Origin: Salvator merianae
Lineage: Eukaryota; Chordata; Lepidosauria; Squamata; Teiidae
Reading direction: 5' to 3'
Assembly: GCA_003586115.2 (NCBI GenBank)
Contig: QVOM02000126.1
Span: 53,428,608-53,492,607 of the forward strand
Length of the DNA stretch: 64,000 nt
Shown here: positions 45,985-57,325 of the stretch, piece after piece
How the letters are laid out: every line of letters starts with the position of its first letter
Numbering within the stretch: the first letter of the stretch is position 1
Translations under genes and position numbers: made by a program
The notes under the pieces: generated by a model
Database searches by the model: none
What the model was told of the DNA's origin: nothing
The model's input: only the letters and a program-made list of their open reading frames with translations

Positions 45985-47776
45985 ACTGGTGACCACCGCC
46001 CGTATGCCTTTGCTTCCAGGAATGCAATTATCCAGTGTGGGATTGTGAACTCTTGGCTGCCAAATACTGTTTATCTTCCTGGAGTCAATATTTAGTGGGT
46101 TCACCACACCCCTTTGAAGTCTGGACAGACCATAAAAACTTATGAGCCTTACAAACTCCACAAAAACTCTTCCCCCAATTGCATTGGACAGAATTCTTTA
46201 CACACTTTGACTTTACACTTAAATATATTAAAGCGGAGAAAAAATGTTTGACTGATGCTCTGTCTCATAAACTATAATGTCAAGCCACTGATGCTAATAC
46301 TGAATCTAGTGTCCTCAGGTCCAGGCAGCTGGGTTGTATGACAGTACTAGATGTTGCTAACCCTTACATGCTGAAATTGAATCTGGATTAGTTTCAGATG
46401 GTTGATACCTTGCCAATTTGTCAAAACTGGACACCAGTCAGTCGCTTCCAACCACGGCAGGCAAAGTATGTATTCTGTTGACGCTAAGGCCCAAAATGTT
46501 ATAACTGCATCATGACAAGCCAACTGCTGGTTATTTTGGATTCTTGAAAACCTTTTGTACTATTAAGCAACTGTACTGGTGGCTAAGTATGTGCACAGAT
46601 GTTGAAAGTTATGTGCACTCATGTCTTACTTGCAATACTGCTAAATTTTTACCAGCCAAACCAGAGGGACTACTCCTACCACTTCCAGTGGCTATCCATC
46701 CCTGGAAACAGATAAGTTTTGATTTCATGGTCGATCTCCTCCCTTCTTCTGGGTATTCTGTAGTTTGGAGTATTGTTAATCATTTTTCCAAAATGGTTCA
46801 TTTTATTCCTTTGAAAAATATTCTCTCCATTTCTAGTCTAGCCAAACTGTTTATGGAACATATCTTTAAATTGCATGAGGTCTTCAAGTGCATTATCTCT
46901 ATCAGAAAGACTCAGATGACAGCCAAATTCTGGAAAGCTTTCACATCCCTATTAAACATTGAATTGTCTTTCTCCACACCATACCATCACCAAACTGATG
47001 GAGCTACAGAATGTGTGAATTAGACTTTAGAATAATATATCTGTTGCTTTTCTTATTTCCCATTGGCCAAATTTGCTTATAACAATTCTGTTCATTCTTC
47101 CTTACAGGTTTCACCATTTAAAGCTGTTTACAGAATTGATTTAAATTTGTTGCCACCTTTACTCCCTGATCCCCCAAAGCCTTGTCTCTGTTTCAGAGAG
47201 GGCTAACTCCTCTCAATCAATCTGGTCTGAGCTACAAGTTGTGTTAAAGTTAAACAGGTGCACAAAGCTGAAGCAGACAAAACCCATTTCCTTCATGCTG
47301 AAATCAAGATGGGCAATATGACGAGCCTCTCTACCCACCATTTCAAATCCCCACATTTCCTCCAAGAAATTGGATTTCCAGTACATTGGTCTTTTTAAAG
47401 TCATTGCTAAAATTAATGAAGTAATGTTTCGTTTGAAACTCCTAAATCACATGGAAATCTATCCCATAATCCACCAGAGTCTCCTTCACAAAGAGTCTCC
47501 TCCCTCCTCTTTCTGTGATTCCAAACTGTCTCGGTCTCCTATTATGTTTGGATCACATGAACATTTTGAAATTCTGAAAATCCATGACTCCTGCATTCCA
47601 GGTGCAAACTTCAATATTTGGTACATTGATTGGGTTACCCTGCCTCTGAATATTCATGGATTAATACTAAGAATATCAATGCCCAACATTTATAATGTAC
47701 TTTTCACTCCAAGTATCCTGACGAGCCAGGACCCCATTCCTCCCTCACTGCAGCCTCAGTCCAGGGGGTGGGATAC
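45985..47776 (+). pseudogene. Ty3/gypsy (chromovirus-type) pol remnant: RNase H, integrase, chromodomain
   Basis: In order: an RNase H piece (AFASRN-like at about 46000; TDHKNL-like and TDALSHKL-like residues to 46275, in shifting frames); the integrase zinc region (about 46508-46640) with CLTC preserved but the second histidine of the HHCC set read as Tyr; the integrase core (46544-47023) with FDFMVDLLPSSG and the terminal HHQTDGATECVN. The second catalytic aspartate position reads Ile (IISIRKTQ where the family has SDRG/SxQ). After a stop come YIGLFKVIAKIN and HFEILKIHDS, the C-terminal integrase segment and a chromodomain remnant (47370-47690). No gag, protease or reverse transcriptase is recognised upstream, so the copy is 5'-deleted and inactive. 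Confidence 0.9.
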
Positions 47777-48114
47777 TGTCTTGGGATGGAGGATAGCATC
47801 AGCACCACAGCCATGATACTGCCATTTTTGTTTCTCTCATAGCCTCAGTCATGTCTGCTTATTTTTCTCACTTATCAAATATTCCCTCTTGTTGGTGGTT
47901 AATAGGAATGTAGATAAGGGGAGTCTGGAAACACTGGTTGTTATGAGAACCTTGAGCTGTGTTGTGTTAGACCATGGAAGTGTGGGAAATGCAATCTCAT
48001 ACTTGATGTTTGCTTATGATCAGTATATTCTATTAATGCAATAAAGTGAAAGAACACGTTTAGCTATTCTTTTGCCCTGTTCCTGTCTCTGGGCTTAGAG
48101 TAGTGATTCTGACA
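47777..48114 (+). repeat. 3' LTR of the gypsy element
   Basis: It begins TGTCTTGGGATGGAGG directly after a purine-rich CAGGGGGTGGGA (polypurine-tract-like, 47762-47773) and ends GATTCTGACA, giving TG..CA termini. It carries AATAAA in GCAATAAAGTGAAAGAACAC. It is homologous over most of its length to the solo LTR at 30502-30858. The reading frame that starts at 47370 runs into this LTR, so its last residues are not element protein. Confidence 0.85.
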
Positions 48115-48427
48115 TTCTGGGACAGGCATTGTGCATGTTCACCAAAATGGGTCTCCCAGCTAAACCAATCCACAAAGGCATGCATTGTCCTGCATTCCTC
48201 CTGGGCTAGTTTACTTATAAGTAAGATGGTGGTAGACCTTTTTAAAAAGGCTGTCCAGGTCTAGATGATCATTTTGGGCCACCTAGATGGGTATACACTC
48301 TGCTCAGTGTGGATGGAGCATGCTAGCAGGGAGTATGGCCTCTGTTTTGCACCAGAGCACAAAAGAAGGATGCCCAGAAGGGTTCTAGCCCTCCCACTAT
48401 ACTAGGATACCAGTAAGCGTGGAAAGG
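48115..48427 (+). mobile_element. DNA transposon fragment of the AAGTGTGGAAAGGCC family
   Basis: It follows the LTR and shares CCAAAATGGGTCTCCCAGCT with 20817-20840, and CATTTTGGGCCACCTAGATG, GCATGCTAGCAGGGAG and CACCAGAGCAC with 3630-3730. It ends GTAAGCGTGGAAAGG. Confidence 0.55.
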
Positions 48428-48429
48428 TG

Positions 48430-49640
48430 CATGAATCCAGGTGCATCAATCTACCCTATGTCTTTCTCAGTGAAGAGAGGTAGAACTCTAAGGGTAGTGA
48501 TTTGTTCAGAGCCGCAGGAAAGGCGGAACACAGAGAGTGCAACTGCAGGCCTTTTGCTCATGTGCCACTGCAACAGGGTAAAACTCTTGTCCTGTAACTA
48601 AAACAACTGAAAAATAAGTATTCATGTTCCTTTGCATCAGCTTAAAATGTTAGAGAAAATTGGAAAAAGAGAAATATAACAAAGCATATTTTAATAAATT
48701 TTCTTTTTAGCACATCTGCATGTGCATACGTATACATTGATGTAACCATGTTTTCATCTGGAAATGAACTTCACTTTTTAGTTTACCTTCTTCTGATCAG
48801 CAGTTTAAATGGTAACACTTTTTTACAGGATGATTTGGATTCCTAATTAAATGCCAAGGGTTGAAGCTCTAGTAGTTGGAAGAGACCATAACTGAATATG
48901 CTTATTTCCAGAACATTATGCATAGGAACATAGTCATGCTGATAAAAACATACCAGATATTATGCGCACTCTCTCTCTTTCTATATTCATGTGTGTGTGC
49001 ATTTTGTCATGTTGAACGGCAGAGGTGGCCACTTCATCACTTGTTACATTGTTGCATATGAATGATGTATGAAACTGTGTGTCTTCAAATACTAGAGGTA
49101 GTGTGAAGGCAGACAATCAGTAGAATAGAGAATTTTTGTGGAAATGTACATCAAATCATGGTTTGACCCAGATTAACTTTTCTCCAGGATGTCAGGTTTT
49201 CTGGACTTCCAGGTGTCTCTCAATTTCTTCTGAGCTCAGTGAGACAATCTTTGCTGCAATAACATTCTCAACAATCTGCTCAGCCAGTATGAGATCACTC
49301 AGATTTTTCAGTTCCTGCCCTGATTTCCCTTCTCTTTTTGTCTGCTTCTTTTTGTTTGTATGCTCCTTCTACTCCAACAGTTCCTGCCGTGATCAAACAG
49401 ATACACAGGGAAGTCCACCAGCAGGACTTGAGCACACAACGTGCTCTGCATGCAGTCTCCCAGTGGCTGGACTTGAAGAGGTAGACCACTACCTACTGCC
49501 AAGAAGCCCAATATGCATTGATAGCCCTGGCTTCCACAAATAGGTCCAACCCCTTTGTTAAGCAATCCCTTCTCCTTTTCTTACTCCTTGTAGCTGCACA
49601 GATTTTTTTTTCCACTACAGTAATCCCTCACTGTGAGCTA
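48430..49640. other. No recognised gene
   Basis: A 135-residue frame at 49136-49543 shows no domain. Antisense frames of similar size overlap it. Confidence 0.35.
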
Positions 49641-49654
49641 ATTTTGCTTTGTTT

Positions 49655-49876
49655 TTAGCATGTCTGGAATTCTCCCATGCACTCTGCATGGAGCCAGCTG
49701 GGTGACCTTGGACTCATCATAGATGTGTTCTGAATTCTTACTGCCCCACTTACCTCACAAGGTATCTGTTGTAGGGAGAGGAACAGAAGATTTGTCAGCT
49801 GCTTTGAGTCCCTCAGGGTGAGAAAAGCAGGGTACAAAAACCAACTCCTCCTTTTCTTCCTCCTCCTCCTCCTCCT
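49655..49876 (+). repeat. tRNA-type SINE (Sauria-like) with pyrimidine tail
   Basis: It contains CCAGCTGGGTGACCTTGGAC, then CTTACCTCACAAGGTATCTG, TTGTAGGGAGAGGAACAG, the GCTGCTTTGAGTCCCTCAGG segment, GAGAAAAGCAGGGTACAAAA and ACCAACTCCTCC. It ends in a (CCT)n tract at 49856-49876. This order is that of abundant squamate SINEs with a LINE-derived 3' end. The B-box region is decayed. Confidence 0.75.
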
Positions 49877-49903
49877 TTGTTCTCCTCTAGATGAGCAATT
49901 GGG

Positions 49904-50250
49904 TAGGGATGTGCATGATTAAAATTCATATTTTTCACTCACTGTCAAAGCCAAAATCTGTATGTTCACTTAGTCAGCCAATCATAATGCCGAAAAAGTG
50001 TGTGTGGGGGTTGCATTCATTTTTGCAGTTTTCGCAATGTTTTCCCCATTGAAAATGCCCTTTTTTATGGGTTAAAACACAATGGAAATGCAAATATTCA
50101 AATGAGTATCCCACTTTTGTGAAGGAAGGGGATGGTTCATTTTGATTGAACTCTATCAAAATGAAAAAAATGCATTTTTGATTTGAATATATGTGAATGT
50201 GAAATATTTAATTGAATGTTTGAACATGAAATGAATTTTGCACATTTCTA
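49904..50250. mobile_element. hAT-type element with TAGGGATGTGCA ends
   Basis: The left end TAGGGATGTGCATGATTAAA and the reverse complement of the right end TAGAAATGTGCAAAATTCAT share TAGNNATGTGCA. The same terminus defines 282-1464. The flanking 8-mers CAATTGGG and CAACAGGT agree at 5 of 8 positions, compatible with a decayed duplication. The interior is AT-rich and non-coding. Confidence 0.65.
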
Positions 50251-50427
50251 CAACAGGTTTAAGAGTTTTTCTTTATTCAAGTTAATTTTTTTTTAAAAAA
50301 TATATTTTTTAATTTTGCCAAGGTACGCCATAAACTTGCAATAATCATGTTCTTGTACAAATACCGTATTATAGATTTATCATTACTTCTTGTGTATCTT
50401 GAAAACATTAGCTTCATTTTTCACCTT

Positions 50428-50631
50428 AGAATGGATGCCTAGGAACTGCCTCCAAGTTGGAAAGACAGGCAGGATGTCTTTAAATCCATTTGCGGGGAGT
50501 CAAGAGCAGGTGAACGTTTGCCTTTATGTTCTGCTTGAGAATGCCCAGAAGCAATTGGTGGGTCACTGTGGATGGTGGGCTAGATGGGCTACGGCCTGAT
50601 CCAGCGAGGCTCCTCTTATGTTGTTATGTTA
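50428..50631 (+). repeat. CR1-like LINE 3' end, same family as 59243-61390
   Basis: AGAATGGATGCCTAGGAACT, then TTGGAAAGACAGGCAGGATG and TTTGCGGGGAGTCAAGAGCA match 61297-61380 almost base for base. The copy continues further than that one: GGGCTAGATGGGCTACGGCC, then TGATCCAGCGAGGCTCC and the terminal TTATGTTGTTATGTT short repeat. This gives the true 3' end of the family in this genome. The frame at 50390-50599 lies within it and is not a gene. Confidence 0.85.
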
Positions 50632-50639
50632 CCCTCTTC

Positions 50640-51640
50640 CCCACCCAACCCTCCCTTGATGAACCATTGGTAGTCACAAGGACAACCAATTTATTTCCAT
50701 ACTTCATTATTCACTGGGAATGAGACTGATTGTGTGCTGAAGTTCTTGGGTTCCATTTGTTTTTGCCAAATATAATCAATTAATTTTGACCATTTGTTTA
50801 CAATTCTTCCCACCTTAATGGGGTGCTTTTCATTCATATGAGGCTTGAGAACTGTTGAAGACAAGTTTGTACCGGCACCATATTAATGTTCTCTCCTTTT
50901 TATTTTTCTTCATGGCAGTATCCACTGATACAGTCTGCACCAAAAGAGTAGCCACTGTGCAGTTTTGCATGGATACAGAAGCAAACAGAGCAAAACACAC
51001 AACTAGAATCTTTATTACCATAGGGCACAGGATCTGTTCTTTTAGTCTAGCATTGTATTTCATGAGTCTCTGTAAGTTTTTAGACACATTAAAAATGCTG
51101 ACAAGTTGCCAGCACCATGGTGATATTAAACCAACAGCCCTGATGCCATTTTGGGGCACTGCTGGTCTTTTGCCCTCATAATGAGAAGTAAAGATAGTGT
51201 AGAAAATCCTGATGATTGATTATTGGTGAGGCTCCTTCAGTATCATATTGGAAGCAACTTCTGAGAACTTGCTGCATGCAAGGGGGGGATGCAAAAGAAA
51301 AGGGACTGACCATAGTGAGCTCTCAGAAGTTGCTTTTGAGCGAGGGTGAAGAAACTTGTGCATCTCTGGTGGCCCATGTTTTGGCTAAGTTCTGGCATTC
51401 TGTAAAGATCTAGAATTTCCCTGTGCTCTTTGGAGGGTCTCTCCATCAATCCACTAAATACGAACGTAATAAGGATTCTGTTCCTGAGACTAAGGCAAGG
51501 TGAAGAAATGGAGAAGGCCATGACATGTGGTTTGTAAAGATTTCACTGAAATAATGCTTGGAGAATTTGTGCAGGATTGATTTCATCAAGAATGAGGGCT
51601 TTTCATCCTCAAAATGATCTTGTACAATGGAATTTGGCAT
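50640..51640. other. No recognised gene
   Basis: Overlapping 109- and 108-residue frames on opposite strands at 50830-51181 are mirror open frames without domains. No repeat was recognised. Confidence 0.4.
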
Positions 51641-51650
51641 TGTTAACTTA

Positions 51651-51880
51651 GGCTGTGATCAGACACAGCAAAAAAAAAAAAAAAAAAAAAAAGCATCTCT
51701 GAGGCCTTTTATTGAAAGCTCTGAGGTGGGATCATTTACACTCCAGTCTGTCCCTCCCCCCTCTTATGAACATTATATGCTAGGAAAGGTCACTTAGGGA
51801 AGTCTTTGGAACTCGAGGGCCACACACTGTCTCTCTGAGGCACCTCTGAGGTGCCTTTTTTGTTATGTTTGATCACAGTC
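51651..51880. mobile_element. Harbinger-type MITE (230 bp) with TTA duplication
   Basis: The left end is GGCTGTGATCAGACACAGCA, running into a 23-base A run (51670-51692). The reverse complement of the right end is GACTGTGATCAAACATAACA plus an A run. TTA lies on both sides (51648-51650 and 51881-51883), the TWA target duplication typical of PIF/Harbinger elements. The terminus matches the 1,072-bp element at 59428 (GGCTGCGTTCCGACA) at most positions. Inside is a short hairpin, GGCACCTCTGAGGTGCC. Confidence 0.8.
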
Positions 51881-51884
51881 TTAG

Positions 51885-52830
51885 AGGATGTACAAAGATC
51901 ATGTGAGGCACTATTAGAAAAGAAATCAGTATCATTTACTCTTTGAATTGACATCCCTATAAGTAAGCTCTTGTGTCTGCATTTTTTAATAGTACCCAGA
52001 ACAAGGTGCTGCCATTTTTTTTTTCCAAACCTAAAGAAGAAGGTTGAAAGTGAAGGGAAAAATCACCATATCATGGCTTTAAAACAATGCCAGATTTGTA
52101 CAGCATTGAAACCCCCAAGGAAGAGGGGAAAAAGTGCATATATTGGAGCAGCCCAGCCATATCCTGCCAATCATCACATAACTGTTGGAAGAGAAAATCC
52201 ACCAAACGAAAATTTCAGCTTTGACTAAACTAGTCTTTAGGGGTGGGAAAAAAAGACTTTTAAAAAAATCCCATGATGGGAAGCATGAACCAGCATTTAA
52301 GTGTCAAAGGAATGCCATCCTCTTTTTCTTAGAGCCAGTCTCAAAGTTGACTGCTATTAGTTTATCATTCATAAAACTTTACATCCTTTAAGGAGATGAC
52401 AAATACAAAATTGCCTATGTTTTTGTACTGAAACAAGAAGGCTTGGATGAACTCAAACTTCATCTTAGAAGACGTGTCACCTTTCTCTGCTGAATATTAT
52501 GCCCCAAACATCCTTGGTAACAATGTAATTTTGCTATTAGAAAATGTACCTGGTCATCCTAGGATATTTAGAGTCATGGTATATAATATTATTGCTTTTT
52601 AAATGTCTTTGCCCTCTCCAAATGATGGACCCAGAGTATGTTTTCTTTAAGGCACATTATATGAAGCAGATGTTGCTATGCCCTGTATTGGTTTTGGGTA
52701 GTGGTGCTTGAGGTAAAACAATAGTGCAATAATGGCAGATGATCATACTGATGTTGCTTGGGGGGAAAGTAACCAAGGAATGCTTGAATGGTGTCTCAAA
52801 AAGAGAAAAAAAATGTTGCCATCAACAGTG
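51885..52830. other. No recognised gene
   Basis: AT-rich. The 85-residue frame at 51971-52228 has no recognised domain. Confidence 0.4.
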
Positions 52831-52839
52831 CATAATGGC

Positions 52840-53185
52840 AGGTTGTACAGGAATACTTGCAGAAATTTGAGCAATGATTGTTAAAGTGCCTGAAGAAGCA
52901 GGCTTTGCTGAGACTGATAACAATGACATTGACAAGGCACTAGCTTTATAGGGTGAAAAACCAAGCAAGGAAGAACTGATTCAACTTGCAGAGGAGAGCC
53001 CAGAGGAGTTGGAATGAGGACCAGAATGACAGTGCCAAAGTTAAAATTCTCGATGACAAACCATGGTCTCAGTTATTCCAATTGGCTAATGAAATGGCTA
53101 AATCATTAACTTTGTTTTCTGCTATACATAAGGAAAAGGCAGTGCCTGTAGATCAGATGGGCTGGTGGAAGCACCATTAAGCAGC
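52840..53185 (+). pseudogene. Possible pogo/Tigger-like transposase C-terminal relic
   Basis: In partly shifting frames the sequence gives PEEAGFAETDNNDIDKALAL, then EELIQLAEESPEELE and QLFQLANEMAKSLTLFSAI. An acidic segment followed by a helical LANE..LTLF segment is reminiscent of the C-terminal tail of Tigger-type pogo transposases. The catalytic DDE core is not seen nearby, and stops interrupt the frame. The assignment is tentative. Confidence 0.35.
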
Positions 53186-53189
53186 TACT

Positions 53190-55640
53190 GAAGTGACAGA
53201 CTTCTCCCTGTTACACTAATTCATTGCTGGAGCACTACCATGCAGTATTCTTGCTGGAGAACTACCATGCAGTAGCTATGGCTGGCTATTCTGTTGCTGT
53301 GCCAGTGTAGTGGGTCCACTGGCACCCAAATGAGCACCAGAAGTGCTGGGAGAGTGCCTTATTGCATGCTGTTTCTGCCCAGTCATTTCTGTATCTTCCA
53401 TGAGTGTTTGACACATACGTCATTGAAGCGGATACCTGCTGCTTTTTTAGAACTTAACCACAGCCAATGTCTGTCTTCGATGTTAAAAATACAGCATACA
53501 TTTTTTTGTATTGGATACTTTGGTTTGGACTTATTGTACTTTATGTAGTCTGTCAGATGAATGATTTAAGTTATATTTAATCAAATTATTTTCCAGTGGT
53601 AGAAAGTACCTTTTGATTTGTAGCATCAATGCATTTTTGCAATGCGCAAATCTCTCTGTGAGTATGAAAAGCAATTGCAAAATAGCCTATTTCCTGGTTT
53701 GAAGAAACATCATAAAATGTAGATTCATTAGTGTTCCTGCTAAAGGGAGAATCTAATTCCAGTGTAAAATCATGTGACATGTGCTTCTTCTTTTAATATA
53801 AGTTTAAAATTCTTTATTTCTAGAATAATAATAATAAAAAACTTGCTAAGTCTTGGTTTAACAAGTCTGATATCTAGCAAGCTTATTACTAATGGTAACT
53901 TGTGTCTTCAGTGTAATTTGTTCGCCCACCTACTGTCCATGAACATCTGCTAAATCACTGAGTTCGATGCACTTCTATCGTGCAAGAAAAAGATCGGCCT
54001 CAGTCATTTCCTGTAGTGACTAGAAAATAACAATCAAGTCAAGGGAAATTGGCATGTGTGATCTGTTTCTACGGAACTGCTTGAATAGGTACAGATCATT
54101 CAGCAATTGGGCAAACTGTGGCTGGCGATAATGCTGCAGTGATTTTAAATTATTACACTGGCCTAAGATGCAACTTGAAGACAAAAATTGATAACTGGAT
54201 AGAGGGAAGGAAATATTATCTGTATTGGCATTCTCACCTTCACATGGTTCTATTCTTGTAATAGTTGATTTGGGCACGCGTTATAAATCTGACAGTTTCA
54301 GTGCCATAAGCTTAGTCCTGCCCAGGTTTTGCCATTTATGAGAATTTGTTTTTTCCAGGCTCCGCTAAGGTACTAGATTTATTTGTGCGGCTAACATAGA
54401 CCTAAAATATATTATATGTATTACTGAAGCTTGTCAGTCTTTCATTAGAGGCTAAAATGCCCTAAGGTTGTATGACCTGCTTGGGAGAATGGGTAGATCT
54501 GGTGCCAAGTTTCATATTAATTGGTTATGTATGCATTTTTAAAGAAGTAGTAAGATTCAGCAGATCAAAATAATTCTGATTTATTGGCATCAGTAGCTAT
54601 TAGAATGACTAACAAAATTTTGAAACAGTGGTATTGCTTGTGTGAATCCACTCACAAAGTCCAGGACTTTGTCCAACTTTAATTCTGGAGCTGCAGCCAA
54701 GCTAGTCCGTTATCACAGATTGAAGCAAACAAACAACTTAATGGCATTATTAAGCACCTGATGAATTGGGTTCTTATCCACAAAACCTCATGCCACAACA
54801 AATATATTAGTCTTTAAGGTGCCAGGACTCTCTTTTTTGTATCTACTGAATTTCATAGTAGTGATTTTGAAACAAAGGGGTAGTCAGTCCTTTTGGCTAA
54901 TATTGATTTTTCCATCGGTTTAAAACTTGTCTCATTTTTCTATCTTGATCCATCCTAAATAATAGAAATCATGATTCTGTTTAATGTACTAAATAAAAAG
55001 AAGATGGAGCCAGAGTTGGCAGCCAGTAGAAAGCTAATGTAGTCAAGGTAATCAATTTATGTTTTATTGGCTCCTTCCAACTAGCTAATGAATAAAGGTG
55101 CCCTTATGCATGTGTTCCTTGAAGCTGATTAATTATCTTGACAAAACTTGCTTTATCCATGTACCAGTCACCAGAGGTTAAATGAATCCTTGAGCATTTA
55201 ATTTTGCTTGGAACCCATTAAAAGAAAAGTTGCAATATTGATCATTATATTTTTAGTAATATAGAGTACAATCTTCAGTGAAATGTCTTTCTTTCTCTGC
55301 CTCCTTCTTCATCTTCTTGCTATCCACCTATCCACCAAGTGATGTGTGTGCGTGTGGGGGGTATGATGTTAACTCACTTATATGAAATCCATGCATCTAG
55401 TTATTAAAAACAGGCAAGTTCTGTAATTCAGGGCATGCATGTTTAAATTTCAACACTCAGAAACTCTGGATCTTATCTGCATACTGTGCTACTTTATTAC
55501 TGCCACACTGGTGCTTTTAATTAGCTCTCATTGTCTCACTACTTAGCTGAGTGGTTTTACAGCTAACCTGAGGAAAAAAAGGTAGGATGAGGAAACCCCT
55601 TGCCTGATACATCAACTTAATTAGGAGGGGAAAGTGTGAC
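53190..55640. other. AT-rich sequence without recognised features
   Basis: No gene and no clear repeats. A minor duplication (GGAGCACTACCATGCAGTA / GGAGAACTACCATGCAGTA) sits at about 53230-53275. Confidence 0.45.
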
Positions 55641-55650
55641 TTTGGCTGTG

Positions 55651-56477
55651 ACTTTTAAGGAAGAAAAAGCTGTTTAAACAAATCTGGAGTGGGTTTTCAA
55701 ACACAATTCTCATTGTGAATTTTCCCACCTCTGACAGATTGGTAAAAAGACATAGCTATGCTGCCCAAGAGTCAGAAAATAATTGTTGTACCAAAGGCCT
55801 AGAGCAGATATGACTGCATCAAGGCTGATTCCAGACTCCAGAGAAAATGGATGAAAATACACAGTTAAAAACACAAAACACACACTCAACCACTTTCAGA
55901 GCACTTTTAAAGCACATTCAGTGCACTTTCAAAGCACTTTCAATGAATTTTAAGAAAGAAAGAGATGTTTAGACAAATCTGGAATGGGTTTTCAAACACA
56001 ACGTTGATTCTCATGGTGAATTATCCTACCTCTTTCAAATTTGGCAAAAGGCCTTATCTATGCAAATTCATAGATAGGAGTAAGGAAAGAATCGGTAAAC
56101 CAAATACCTAGAACAGAGACAACTACATCAAAGCTAATTCCAGATACCAAAGAAAATAGATTAAAATATACAATAAAAACACACTCGACACACATTTGAA
56201 GCACATTCAATGTCTTTTAAGGAAGAAAAAGCTGTTTAAACAAATCTAGAGTGGATTTTCAAAAACAGCTTGTCGATTCTCATTGTGAATTATTCCACCT
56301 CTTACAGATTTGATAAAAAGGCTTATCTATGCAGCCCAATTCATAGATAGGAGTTAGAAAATAATTGGTAAACTGAAGACTTAAAGCAGAGATGAGTGCA
56401 TCAAGACTGATTCCAGACTCCAGAGAAAATAGATTAAAATGCACAATTAAAAACACACTGAAAGCACATGCAAAGCA
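55651..56477 (+). repeat. Three-unit tandem array, units of ~265-295 bp
   Basis: Units begin at 55651 (ACTTTTAAGGAAGAAAAAGC), 55946 (AATTTTAAGAAAGAAAGAGA) and 56213 (TCTTTTAAGGAAGAAAAAGC). Each contains in the same order GTTTARACAAATCT..AGTGG or AATGG, GATTCTCATTGTGAATTAT, GGCTTATCTATGCA, AGGAGTTAGAAAATAATTGG, GATTCCAGACTCCAGAGAAA and AAAACACACT. Unit 1 also has a run of AGCACTTT/AGCACATTC words at its end. Units 2 and 3 share ATTCATAGATAGGAGT, which unit 1 lacks. There is no open frame. It is unrelated to the transposon families in the window. Confidence 0.85.
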
Positions 56478-57116
56478 TTCCAGTCTGAAAAGGAGCTAAT
56501 AGTGTTGACTTCTTCATTTTATAAAATTATTATTATTCCCCCAAACTATGTTAGTAATGATATTTCACATTTGCAACATCCCATTTCACTTGATGAATTA
56601 TGAAGAGAGCGATTTCCCCCTATTAGTTTCCTCCACATTAACAACTTGGCTGAGGTCAACTATCCCTTTGCTTATACTTAATTATCAACAACCTTTGTCT
56701 TTTGATAGAGATTTTTCTTTGTTGAGATCTAATGAAACAAAATCAATGACTCTTATTGAAAGTTCTAAATGAAATAATTTTATCTTAAATTAACAACCCC
56801 AATGCCTACTTTCTAATGGCAGGCAGAAAATCTGATCAGGACAGAATATATTTTTAGACGGAGTAGAAAATGTGCTTGCATCCATTTCCAAGTAAAATTA
56901 CCAGGCAGTGCAGATCTGTGGCTGGAAATGCAGTTTTCTGCAGTGTTGTGAATGGGTTACTTCTGGATCAAGGCACAAGGAGAGAGGTTAAAGCCCTCCA
57001 TGCCTACATGACAGAGTACTCCACTGGCAAATTTGTATAAAAATATCCTATGCTAAAGGTAGATCGAGATGGTGAGTCAGTTGGAGTCAATCCTGTTGGA
57101 TGACATGTAGCAGTAA

Positions 57117-57325
57117 TAACTTTGTTGTTGCTGTTAGGTACCACTAAGTTATGGATGACTTCTGGTTGACTGTATGGCCACCTCCATGGGTACCTCTCTG
57201 CAGTTTTCTTGGCAAAGATACTGTAGTGGTTTGACATTCCATCTTCTGGGAGAGACAGGGGATCGAATCGGCAACCCTCTGCTTTCCAAGCAGTTTGCTC
57301 TACAAGTGAACTACAATGGCTTCCA
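57117..57325 (-). repeat. tRNA-SINE, nearly full length, antisense
   Basis: On the minus strand: head TTGTAGTTCACTTGTAGAGC (A box), GGAAAGCAGAGGGTTGCCGA, B box within CGATTCGATCCCC (about 57258-57270), TCAAACCACTACAGTATCTT, TGCCAAGAAAACTGCAGAGA, GGTACCCATGGAGGTGGCCA and the tail CTAACAGCAACAACAA. Same family as 5908, 10798 and 19195. Both Pol III boxes look better kept than in the other copies. Confidence 0.8.

Noticed and set aside
51670..51692. A23 run as a retroposon poly(A) tail
   Set aside because: It lies just inside the terminal inverted repeat of a TTA-flanked MITE, and a matching T run lies inside the other end, so it is part of the element.
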